A DNA stretch of 64,000 nt, taken from assembly GCA_030525875.1 (NCBI GenBank), contig JAUNDV010000002.1:58563-122562 (forward strand), written 5' to 3'. This DNA is from Eubacteriales bacterium (GTDB lineage: Bacteria > Bacillota > Clostridia > Lachnospirales > Lachnospiraceae). Positions 1 through 7,464 of this stretch are shown piece after piece (the first letter of the stretch is position 1; every line of letters begins with the position of its first letter). The notes under the pieces were generated by a model. That model saw only the letters and a list, made by a program, of their open reading frames with translations. It ran no database searches and was not told where the DNA came from. Both the position numbers and the translations under genes were made by a program.

Positions 1-1
1 A

Positions 2-1735
2 GGTCAATATAGCGGAGGTCTTAGAAGCAGAGAAGGATACAAAAGCAGAAAAAAGAGCAAAAAGGGATTTAATTTTATCGCTCTTATAGTATTGCTTGTT
101 GTATTCTTTTTTCTCCTGTTTGGAAGAAAAATATTTGACAAATATATACCATCAAAAGAAGAAAAGAACCTGAATGAATGGTTTGAAGTATCAGGAGAAA
201 AGGTAAGACTACATCTCAATGACAAAAGAGATAATGAAATAACTGCTATTGCAAAGGATGGAGAGCTTTATATTCCAATTGCATGGGCAAAAGAAAATAT
301 AAATAAAAGATTTTTCTGGAATCCAGAAGAAGATCTGCTGGTTTATACTCTTCCAGATCAGATTCTTCATTATGACAGTAACTCTGTAACAGATGATGGT
401 CACAAGGCATATATTTCTCTGGATGATGGCATGTATATTTCATATAGCCTGATTGAAAAATATACAGATGTAAGAGCATCTTTGTTTATAGCTCCTGAAG
501 AACCGGCAAAACGTGCCTTTATTTACAAGGACAGAGGAGAATATACAAGAGCAACAGTTAAAAAGAATGCATCACTTAGGACAAGAACAAGTATAAAGGA
601 ACCTGTGCTTACAAAGCTCGTTAAGGGAGAGAGGGTTACAGTCTTAGAAGAGTCAGAAAAGTGGGCAAAAATCACGACCTCTTCAGGCTTTACAGGCTAT
701 GTTGAGAAAAAGAAGCTTATAGATTACTCCAAGGAACAGGATACGCCTGTTTATTCAGATCCGGTTCCAAAATACTATGATCTTGGGGAAAAGGTAGTCA
801 TGGGCTGGCATCAGGTTACCAATAAGGATGCAAATGCATCTATGGAGAGCTTTGTTGCAAATGCAGGAGGAAAACTCAATGTTATAAGTCCTACATGGAT
901 ACAGATAAGTTCAAAGGATGGAGATTATATAAATCTGTCCAGCAAAGAGTATGTGGACAGAGCGCATGAACTGGGACTTAAAGTCTGGCCTACAGTAGAT
1001 AATTTCAATAATCCTGTTGGATTTAAGGAGTTTAGTACAAGGGATTATTTTGCAAACAGCAAAAATCGTCAGAGTTTTATTTCACGCCTGATGGCGGATG
1101 CAGAAAGCTATGGCTACGATGGATTTAATCTGGATTTTGAGGCACTGCCTCAGGATGCAGGGGAAAGTTATGCCCAGTTCTATAGGGAGCTTGCGGTAGA
1201 ATGCAGAAGTGCAGGCCTTGCTTTATCTATAGATAACTATGTTCCTTATCATTTTAATGAGCATTATGATTTAAGCGAGCAGGGATATTTTGCTGATTAT
1301 GTTATAATCATGGGATATGACGAATATACCAATGCTTCAGGAGAGGCAGGCCCTGTGGCATCACTTCCTTATGTCAGGAATGGAATTGAAAAGACAATAG
1401 CTAAGGTTCCACATGAAAGAGTTATTAATGCAGTACCTTTTTATACCAGAATCTGGACAGAGGAAAATGGAAAGGTAACATCAAGGGCTGTGGGCATTAA
1501 GTCTGCGCTGAAATTTGCAGCTGAAAATGAAATAAGCTTTAGCTTTGATGAGGAGCTGGGGCTCAATTACGGAGAAAAGACTATAGATGGAGTGCCTGTG
1601 AAGATATGGATGGAGGATGAAAAATCCCTTGAGCGTAAGATTGCACTTGTGGATGAATATGGTCTTGCAGGAATCGCATGCTGGAGACTTAACTATGAGC
1701 CAGCTGAGATATGGTCTCTATTTAATATTAATTAA
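2..1735 (+). CDS. Membrane-anchored SH3b / glycoside hydrolase family 18 protein (5' end outside window)
   Basis: The reading frame is open to the left edge, so the start codon lies upstream; residues are counted from base 2. A basic cytoplasmic stretch is followed by one hydrophobic segment (about residues 24-42), which predicts a type II membrane anchor with the rest outside. A bacterial SH3-like domain lies near residues 172-235, and a GH18 TIM barrel fills the C-terminal half. The barrel carries the family signature as DGFNLDFE (373-380), with the putative catalytic Glu at 380. Family knowledge points to cleavage of beta-1,4-GlcNAc-containing polymers, probably peptidoglycan or spore cortex. 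The exact substrate is not visible. The next gene follows after 20 bases, suggesting an operon. Confidence 0.88.
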   Translation, partial: GQYSGGLRSREGYKSRKKSKKGFNFIALIVLLVVFFFLLFGRKIFDKYIPSKEEKNLNEWFEVSGEKVRLHLNDKRDNEITAIAKDGELYIPIAWAKENINKRFFWNPEEDLLVYTLPDQILHYDSNSVTDDGHKAYISLDDGMYISYSLIEKYTDVRASLFIAPEEPAKRAFIYKDRGEYTRATVKKNASLRTRTSIKEPVLTKLVKGERVTVLEESEKWAKITTSSGFTGYVEKKKLIDYSKEQDTPVYSDPVPKYYDLGEKVVMGWHQVTNKDANASMESFVANAGGKLNVISPTWIQISSKDGDYINLSSKEYVDRAHELGLKVWPTVDNFNNPVGFKEFSTRDYFANSKNRQSFISRLMADAESYGYDGFNLDFEALPQDAGESYAQFYRELAVECRSAGLALSIDNYVPYHFNEHYDLSEQGYFADYVIIMGYDEYTNASGEAGPVASLPYVRNGIEKTIAKVPHERVINAVPFYTRIWTEENGKVTSRAVGIKSALKFAAENEISFSFDEELGLNYGEKTIDGVPVKIWMEDEKSLERKIALVDEYGLAGIACWRLNYEPAEIWSLFNIN

Positions 1736-1755
1736 TATGTAAGTCAGGTAGTAAA

Positions 1756-2946
1756 ATGGAAACAAAAATATTTAGACTAAATGAATATATAAATTCTGGC
1801 AGCTTAAGTGAAGAAGATATAGAAAAGCTTAAGCAGGCAGGTGAAATCTTAAAAAAAGGTGGATTAGTCGCTTTTCCAACAGAAACCGTATATGGCCTTG
1901 GTGGAAATGCTCTTTTAAAGGATGCATCTAAAGATATATATGCCGCCAAAGGAAGGCCGTCTGACAACCCTCTTATAGTACATATATCAGATATGGATGA
2001 GCTACCTCAGCTTGTAGAAAGCGTACCTGAAATGGCAGTAAAGCTGGCAGTGAAGTTCTGGCCAGGACCACTTACCATGGTAATGAAAAAGTCAGACATA
2101 GTTCCTTATGAAACAACAGGCGGTCTTGATACAGTTGCGATAAGAATGCCAGAGCATAAGGTTGCCAATATGCTTATAAAGCTTTCAGAAGTTCCTGTGG
2201 CTGCACCTAGTGCAAATATTTCAGGAAGACCAAGCCCTACAAGTGCAGAGCATTGTATAGAGGACCTTTCAGGAAGGATAGAAGCTATAGTTGATGGAGG
2301 AGCCTCAGCCATAGGTGTAGAGTCAACCATAGTAGATTTAAGTGGGGAAGTTCCGGTTCTGCTTAGACCCGGTGCTATTACAGTGGAGATGCTTAAGGAA
2401 TGCCTTCAGCGAGAAGTAATGCTGGATCCTGCACTTGAAAAGCCACTTGATAAGAATATCAGACCTAAGGCTCCGGGAATGAAATACAGACATTATGCAC
2501 CAAAAGCGCCTATGATAATTATTCAGTCTGAATACAGCTCAGGAGATTCTGAAACAGATAATATGTCTGAGGCAGACAAAAAGTTTGAATTTGATGAAGG
2601 CCTTAAGAAGATAACAGAATGTGCAATCAGGAATATAGAAGAAAAATGTGCCGAAGGACTTAAGCTTGGAATAATATGCTCAGATGAAACCATGGATATA
2701 TATATGCATGAAATTAATGATCAAAGCGGAAAACTCCACAGCTATAGGGATAAGCTTGAGATCATGAGCGCAGGCCAGAGAGCAAATGAAATAACTATAG
2801 CCCATAACTTGTTTGCAGTCCTGAGAGAGATGGATGAGAGAGCTGTGGACTTTATAGTTGCCGAGGGATTTAGCCAGAAAAAGCTTGGTTACGCCATTAT
2901 GAACAGGATGAAGAAGGCAGCAGGGCAGCATGTAATAAACGTATGA
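1756..2946 (+). CDS. ywlC: L-threonylcarbamoyladenylate synthase (Sua5/YwlC type)
   Basis: The product makes threonylcarbamoyl-AMP from threonine, bicarbonate and ATP, the first step of t6A37 modification of ANN-decoding tRNAs in the cytoplasm. The N-terminal YrdC domain (about residues 20-210) shows the PTETVYGLG substrate motif and the KGRPSDNPL loop. A C-terminal Sua5 domain (about 255-396) follows a hydrophilic linker, so this is the long Sua5 form and not the short TsaC form. At 396 residues it is somewhat longer than usual, because the linker near residues 260-285 is acidic and extended. It lies between the GH18 gene and nth with short gaps, indicating cotranscription. Confidence 0.93.
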   Translation: METKIFRLNEYINSGSLSEEDIEKLKQAGEILKKGGLVAFPTETVYGLGGNALLKDASKDIYAAKGRPSDNPLIVHISDMDELPQLVESVPEMAVKLAVKFWPGPLTMVMKKSDIVPYETTGGLDTVAIRMPEHKVANMLIKLSEVPVAAPSANISGRPSPTSAEHCIEDLSGRIEAIVDGGASAIGVESTIVDLSGEVPVLLRPGAITVEMLKECLQREVMLDPALEKPLDKNIRPKAPGMKYRHYAPKAPMIIIQSEYSSGDSETDNMSEADKKFEFDEGLKKITECAIRNIEEKCAEGLKLGIICSDETMDIYMHEINDQSGKLHSYRDKLEIMSAGQRANEITIAHNLFAVLREMDERAVDFIVAEGFSQKKLGYAIMNRMKKAAGQHVINV

Positions 2947-2955
2947 GGTCTGTAG

Positions 2956-3603
2956 ATGAAGAAAGAAACAAAAAAAGAAAGAGATAAAAGAGTAGCCAGA
3001 ATACTTGAGCTTTTAGATAAGGAATATGGAACCGAATACAGAATATATCTAAATCACGACAATACCTGGCAGCTGCTTATTGCTGTAATATTAAGTGCGC
3101 AGTGTACAGATGCAAGAGTAAATATAGTGACGGAGACCTTGTTTAAGAAATATCCGGATCTTTCAGCATTTGCAGCTGCTGATCTTAAAGAACTGGAAAA
3201 TGATATACACTCTACAGGTTTTTATCATAACAAGGCAAAAAATATAATTGCCTGTGCAAAGGAGCTTGTAGAAAAATATAATGGAGAGGTACCTTCAGAT
3301 ATTGAAGCTCTTACGGCTCTGCCGGGAGTGGGCAGAAAAACTGCAAATGTCATAAGAGGAAATATTTACAATATACCTAGTATAGTAGTTGATACTCATG
3401 TTAAGAGAATAAGCAGAAAGCTTGGACTTACAGATACAGATGACCCTGTAAAAGCCGAATACGAGCTTATGAAGGTGCTGCCAGAGGACCACTGGATACT
3501 CTGGAATATTGATATAATCACTTTAGGAAGAACAATATGCACAGCAAGAAGTCCTAAATGTAGTGAATGTTTTTTGAGAGATAACTGTCCTACGGCAAAG
3601 TAA
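2956..3603 (+). CDS. nth: Endonuclease III, DNA glycosylase/AP lyase
   Basis: A base-excision repair enzyme that removes oxidised pyrimidines and nicks abasic sites. The helix-hairpin-helix motif LPGVGRKTANV holds the catalytic Lys (K128). The essential Asp is D146 in VVDTHVKR. The [4Fe-4S] loop is complete at the C terminus as C195-X6-C202-X2-C205-X5-C211. The length of 215 residues is typical. It begins 9 bases after the Sua5 gene and is the last long gene of this operon. No abnormal features were seen. Confidence 0.96.
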   Translation: MKKETKKERDKRVARILELLDKEYGTEYRIYLNHDNTWQLLIAVILSAQCTDARVNIVTETLFKKYPDLSAFAAADLKELENDIHSTGFYHNKAKNIIACAKELVEKYNGEVPSDIEALTALPGVGRKTANVIRGNIYNIPSIVVDTHVKRISRKLGLTDTDDPVKAEYELMKVLPEDHWILWNIDIITLGRTICTARSPKCSECFLRDNCPTAK

Positions 3604-3638
3604 AATTGAACTATAAGACGGCAGTATTTTCAGAAAAC

Positions 3639-3667
3639 TTGCAGTATAGCAAAAAAATAAGTATAAT
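3639..3667 (+). promoter_or_regulatory. SigmaA-type promoter for the 31-residue membrane protein
   Basis: TTGCAG at 3639-3644 and a perfect TATAAT at 3662-3667 are separated by 17 bases. This would start transcription near 3674, about 40 bases before the ATG at 3714, giving the small gene its own transcript. Confidence 0.6.
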
Positions 3668-3713
3668 ACATCTGATAAAGACGTATTTAGAATTTAGAGA
3701 GGTAGAATCAGAT

Positions 3714-3809
3714 ATGAACAGTAAGAAGAAAAAGATATTTTCAGCAGTAATAGTAGTAATTCTTGTAATTGCAATGGTGCTCCCAATGGTTGCACGTTTT
3801 CTTGTATAA
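3714..3809 (+). CDS. 31-residue single-pass membrane protein
   Basis: The ATG at 3714 has AGAGAGG about 11 bases upstream. The product begins MNSKKKK and then consists of one hydrophobic helix, which predicts a membrane peptide with a lysine-rich cytoplasmic start. The frame can be extended upstream to 3606, but that extension crosses the likely promoter and has no ribosome binding site, so the short form is preferred. A strong -35/-10 pair lies before it and a hairpin after it, so it appears to be an independent gene. I do not recognise a family and assign no function. Confidence 0.6.
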   Translation: MNSKKKKIFSAVIVVILVIAMVLPMVARFLV

Positions 3810-3843
3810 TATAGATTAAAGATTTATCAATCCGTTTTATACA

Positions 3844-3874
3844 GACAGCCTGAGGAAGGCTGTCAATTTCTCTT
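3844..3874 (+). terminator. Rho-independent terminator after the small membrane protein gene
   Basis: GACAGCC (3844-3850) pairs perfectly with GGCTGTC (3858-3864) around a 7-base loop and is followed by a T-rich but interrupted tail. It lies between the 31-residue gene and the next operon. The weak T tract lowers certainty. Confidence 0.6.
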
Positions 3875-3923
3875 TAAGGGAGGATATAAAACGGAGCATA
3901 ATTTTAGTATTATTTGGATAATA

Positions 3924-4484
3924 ATGGATATAATTGTTACGGGATATGCCGGCTTTGATGGAAGTCTGGACATATACGAAAATGAAGAATATAACAGAGA
4001 AATCAGGGAGCAGTATAACAGCTGCTTTTTTGGCATATTTAAAACAGGCAGAAAACTCATAGAAACAGAAAAATCCGAGATGGAAGATCTGTTTGTAAAA
4101 TATAAAAATGAAGGGCTTGCAGAGGATTGCTCAGATGGTGGTGTGCTGAAGGCTCTTTGGAATGTGTTAAAGGCAAATAAAAAGGGTGCCTCATATTCGC
4201 AGAGGCTCATACCTGTAATGCAGCAGACAATTGAGATATGCGAGATGTATGAGTTAAATCCATACAGACTTGACTCTTCAAGCTGTAAGGTGTGGCTTAC
4301 GACCGATAGCGGAGAGATAATTTCAAGAGCTGAAAATGCAGGCATCCCGGCAAAAATTATAGGCTATACAGAGAAGGGCTTAGCAATAAAGCGCATTGAC
4401 GGAAGTGAAACAGCCTATCTTTTAAAACCAAAGCAGGATGAGCTTTTAAAAATGACAAAGCTTCACAGAAAGGCAGATGATTAA
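3924..4484 (+). CDS. AIR-synthase-related (PurM C-terminal-like) protein lacking the N-terminal domain
   Basis: The 186-residue product resembles only the C-terminal half of PurM/HypE-type AIR synthase proteins. DIIVTGYAGFDGS corresponds to the start of that half, and a DGGVLKALW segment and the NPYRLDSS motif follow in order. Full members carry an N-terminal ATP-binding domain, which is absent here. The frame stays open upstream to at least 3840 without a convincing start, and a good SD (AAGGGAGG, 3876-3883) lies about 40 bases before this ATG, so the true start may be a non-standard codon upstream. It is followed by the Lrp gene after 1 base. Its substrate is unknown, and a partial or degenerate gene cannot be excluded. 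Confidence 0.7.
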   Translation: MDIIVTGYAGFDGSLDIYENEEYNREIREQYNSCFFGIFKTGRKLIETEKSEMEDLFVKYKNEGLAEDCSDGGVLKALWNVLKANKKGASYSQRLIPVMQQTIEICEMYELNPYRLDSSSCKVWLTTDSGEIISRAENAGIPAKIIGYTEKGLAIKRIDGSETAYLLKPKQDELLKMTKLHRKADD

Positions 4485-4485
4485 T

Positions 4486-4965
4486 ATGAGAGAAAAGATA
4501 GTATCAATTTTAGAAAAAAATGCAAGGATAAGTGTCAAGGATCTTGCAGCGGTAATCGGAGAGCCGGAGGAAGCTGTAGCTAAGGAGATAGAAAAGCTTG
4601 AAGATGAAAAGGTTATCTGTGGCTATCATACACTTATAAACTGGAACAAAACAGGAGAGGAAAAGGCAGATGCCTTCATTGAGGTAAAGGTTACTCCACA
4701 AAGAGGAGTTGGCTTTGACCAGATTGCTGAAAGAATATGGCAGTATCTTGAGGTAACAAGCATTTACCTGATTAGCGGATCTTTTGATTTTGCTGTATTT
4801 ATTCAGGGCAAATCAATGAGAGAGGTTGCGATGTTTGTATCTGAGAAGCTTTCTACTATAGATGGGGTTCTTAGTACATCAACCCAGTTCATATTAAAGA
4901 ATTACAAGGATCATGGAATAATTGTTGAGGAGCCTAAAAAGGATGAAAGGATAGAATTATCATGA
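4486..4965 (+). CDS. Lrp/AsnC family transcriptional regulator
   Basis: A feast/famine-type regulator. An N-terminal helix-turn-helix of the form ILEKNARISVKDLAAVIG is followed by a RAM/AsnC ligand-binding domain (about residues 65-145) that usually senses amino acids. The ATG at 4486 is chosen over 4477 because it starts directly at the conserved helix and does not overlap the upstream gene. Its stop overlaps the aminotransferase ATG by four bases, so the two are translationally coupled. The regulator plausibly controls, or responds to substrates of, that aminotransferase (inference). Confidence 0.88.
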   Translation: MREKIVSILEKNARISVKDLAAVIGEPEEAVAKEIEKLEDEKVICGYHTLINWNKTGEEKADAFIEVKVTPQRGVGFDQIAERIWQYLEVTSIYLISGSFDFAVFIQGKSMREVAMFVSEKLSTIDGVLSTSTQFILKNYKDHGIIVEEPKKDERIELS

Positions 4966-6152
4966 GAAATCCTTTAAACAGCTTTATTGAAAATATTCCT
5001 CCATCAGGTATAAGGAAATTTTTTGATCTGGTTACAGATATGAACGATCCTGAGGTCATATCACTTGGAGTAGGTGAGCCTGATTTTGATACACCATGGC
5101 ATATAAGAGAGGAAGGAATATATTCTCTTACAAAGGGACATACATTTTACTCACCTAATGCAGGGCTTAAAAACCTCAGGGTAGAAATAAGCCGTTTTAT
5201 CAAGCGGCATTATAACATGCTATATGATCCAGTGGACGAAATTATAGTGACTGTAGGTGGATCAGAGGCAATAGATCTTTGCTTTAGAGCTATGCTTGAT
5301 CCGGGAGACGAGGTTATCATTCCTGAGCCTTGCTTTGTATCCTATAAGCCATGTGCAGTACTTGCAGGTGCTGTCCCTGTTGTAATAGATCTTCAGGAAA
5401 AAAATGAATTCAGACTTACAGCCAGTGAGCTTGAGGCTGCGATAACAGAGAAGACAAAGCTTGTGTTTATTTCATATCCTAACAATCCTACAGGTGCTGT
5501 TATGGAGAAAGAGGATCTGGAAGAAATAGCAAGAGTAATAATAGAACATGACCTGTTTGTGCTTTCAGATGAGATGTATTCGTCCTTGAATTATTCAGAT
5601 AAGCCATTTGTAAGTATAGCAAGCCTTCCGGGCATGAGGGAACGAACAATTGTAATAAATGGCTTTTCAAAGGCCTATGCCATGACAGGATGGAGACTTG
5701 GCTATGCATTTGGACCAAACAATATAATAAAGCAAATGCTTAAGATACATCAGTTTGCGATAATGTGCGCACCTACAACAGCCCAGTATGCCGGAATAGA
5801 GGCAATGAAGAATGGCGATGAGGACATTGTCATGATGCGTGAAGAGTATGACAGGAGAAGACATTATCTCCTGGCCAGATTTAAGGAGATGGGACTTGAC
5901 TGCTTTGAAGCCAAGGGGGCATTTTATCTGTTTCCTTGTATAAAGCAGTTTGGACTTAGCTCTGATGAGTTTGCCAAGCGTCTGCTTAAAGAGCAGAAGC
6001 TTGCTGTAGTTCCGGGCTCGGCATTTGGCGCATCAGGTGAGGGCTTTATCCGAATATCATATGCATATTCGCTTAGAGACCTTAAGAAAGCAGTTGAGAG
6101 AATAGAGAAGTTCATAGAAAGTTTAAAAAATGCAGAATGTAATAGAAGTTAA
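4962..6152 (+). CDS. PLP-dependent class I/II aminotransferase
   Basis: A fold-type I aminotransferase of 396 residues that moves an amino group between an amino acid and a 2-oxo acid. The N-terminal GVGEPDFDTP motif, the YPNNPTGA segment, and the PLP-binding lysine K237 in NGFSKAYAMTGW are all present, and a late arginine near GEGFIRISYA should bind the substrate carboxylate. It resembles the aspartate/aromatic (PatA-like) branch, but the sequence alone does not fix the substrate. It is coupled to the upstream Lrp gene by an ATGA overlap, and its 3' end overlaps the ABC ATPase start by 23 bases. Confidence 0.9.
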   Translation: MRNPLNSFIENIPPSGIRKFFDLVTDMNDPEVISLGVGEPDFDTPWHIREEGIYSLTKGHTFYSPNAGLKNLRVEISRFIKRHYNMLYDPVDEIIVTVGGSEAIDLCFRAMLDPGDEVIIPEPCFVSYKPCAVLAGAVPVVIDLQEKNEFRLTASELEAAITEKTKLVFISYPNNPTGAVMEKEDLEEIARVIIEHDLFVLSDEMYSSLNYSDKPFVSIASLPGMRERTIVINGFSKAYAMTGWRLGYAFGPNNIIKQMLKIHQFAIMCAPTTAQYAGIEAMKNGDEDIVMMREEYDRRRHYLLARFKEMGLDCFEAKGAFYLFPCIKQFGLSSDEFAKRLLKEQKLAVVPGSAFGASGEGFIRISYAYSLRDLKKAVERIEKFIESLKNAECNRS

Positions 6153-7458
6153 AAATGTAAAAAAAGTATATCGTCTGTATAACCAGCCTATAGATAGATT
6201 AAAGGAAAGCCTTAGCGTAAAAAGAAAGAATTATCACAAGGATTTTTATGCTTTGGATGATATTTCATTTACAGTCGAGAAGGGACAGTCAGTAGGAATA
6301 ATCGGTACAAATGGTTCAGGAAAATCAACCATGCTGAAGATAATCACAGGAGTTCTCACGCCTACAGATGGAGAAGTGAAGGTAAATGGAAAGATATCTG
6401 CACTTTTGGAGCTGGGCGCAGGCTTCAATATGGATTACACCGGTATCGAAAACATCTATATGAATGGAACCATGATGGGCTTTAGCAAGAAGGAAATGGA
6501 TGCAAAACTTCCTGAAATATTGAACTTTGCGGATATTGGTGACTTTGTATATCAGCCTGTAAAGTCTTATTCCTCAGGTATGTTTGTCCGTCTGGCTTTT
6601 GCACTTGCAATTAATGTTGAACCGGAAATACTTATAGTTGATGAAGCTCTTTCTGTAGGAGATGTTTTCTTTCAGGCAAAATGCTATCACAGAATGGATG
6701 AGCTGAGAGCTAAGGGCACAACCATACTTATGGTAACCCACGATATGGGTTCGGTTATGAAATACTGCGACAAGGTAGTTCTTCTCAACAGAGGAAAGAG
6801 AATTGCCGAAGGCAAGCCGGGTGAGATGGTTGACCTGTACAAAAAGATACTCGCAGGCCAGTATAAGCAGCTTGAAGAAATGCTGGACGATACCATTGAC
6901 AAACAGAAGCAGAAGGCAGAGGAAAATAGCGAGCTTCTTAAAAACAGCTTAGGCAGTTCACAGGAGACAGAAACAAAGCAGCTCATGAAAAATGAGATGA
7001 CTGTAAATCCTAATGTCAATGAATATGGAAATGGAAAAGCCGAGATATATGATTTTGGTATTTTAGATGAAAAAGGTAAGCTTACAAATCTTGTTCTAAA
7101 GGGAGAGTACTTTACAATAAAGGAGCGAATAAGATTTAATGCACATATCGAAGCTCCGGTATTTACATATACTCTAAGGGACAAGAAGGGAAATGACTTA
7201 AGCGGAACAAATACTATGTTTGAGTCAGCAGACGTAAAGCCTGTAGATAAGGGCGATGAATATGAGGTAAGCTTTAGGCAGAAGATGAACCTTCAGGGCG
7301 GAGAATACCTTATAAGTATGAGCTGTACGGGCTTTGAGCAGGGAAAGCATACGGTTTATCACAGACTTTATGATCTTTTAAATATAACTGTTATTTCAAA
7401 CAAAAATACCGTAGGAGTCTATGACATGGAATCCGAGGTAAAATTAAAGAGAAAGTAG
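6130..7458 (+). CDS. ABC transporter ATP-binding protein of the polysaccharide export (Wzt/TagH) type
   Basis: The N-terminal ATPase domain shows Walker A GTNGSGKS (59-66), the SYSSGM signature and the Walker B/D-loop IVDEALSVGD. The C-terminal half (about 285-440) is a beta-rich Wzt-C-like domain, which in O-antigen exporters recognises the glycan end. The 442-residue length fits Wzt. Such ATPases work with a Wzm-type permease, but no permease gene is adjacent or elsewhere in the window. The next gene, a giant glycosyltransferase, starts 6 bases later, which supports a role in surface-glycan export or length control. Confidence 0.88.
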   Translation: MQNVIEVKNVKKVYRLYNQPIDRLKESLSVKRKNYHKDFYALDDISFTVEKGQSVGIIGTNGSGKSTMLKIITGVLTPTDGEVKVNGKISALLELGAGFNMDYTGIENIYMNGTMMGFSKKEMDAKLPEILNFADIGDFVYQPVKSYSSGMFVRLAFALAINVEPEILIVDEALSVGDVFFQAKCYHRMDELRAKGTTILMVTHDMGSVMKYCDKVVLLNRGKRIAEGKPGEMVDLYKKILAGQYKQLEEMLDDTIDKQKQKAEENSELLKNSLGSSQETETKQLMKNEMTVNPNVNEYGNGKAEIYDFGILDEKGKLTNLVLKGEYFTIKERIRFNAHIEAPVFTYTLRDKKGNDLSGTNTMFESADVKPVDKGDEYEVSFRQKMNLQGGEYLISMSCTGFEQGKHTVYHRLYDLLNITVISNKNTVGVYDMESEVKLKRK

Positions 7459-7464
7459 CAAAGT

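Noticed and set aside
4-225. Minus-strand frame of 73 codons across the window edge
   Set aside because: It is antisense to the GH18 gene, has no ribosome binding site, and its residues show no family features.
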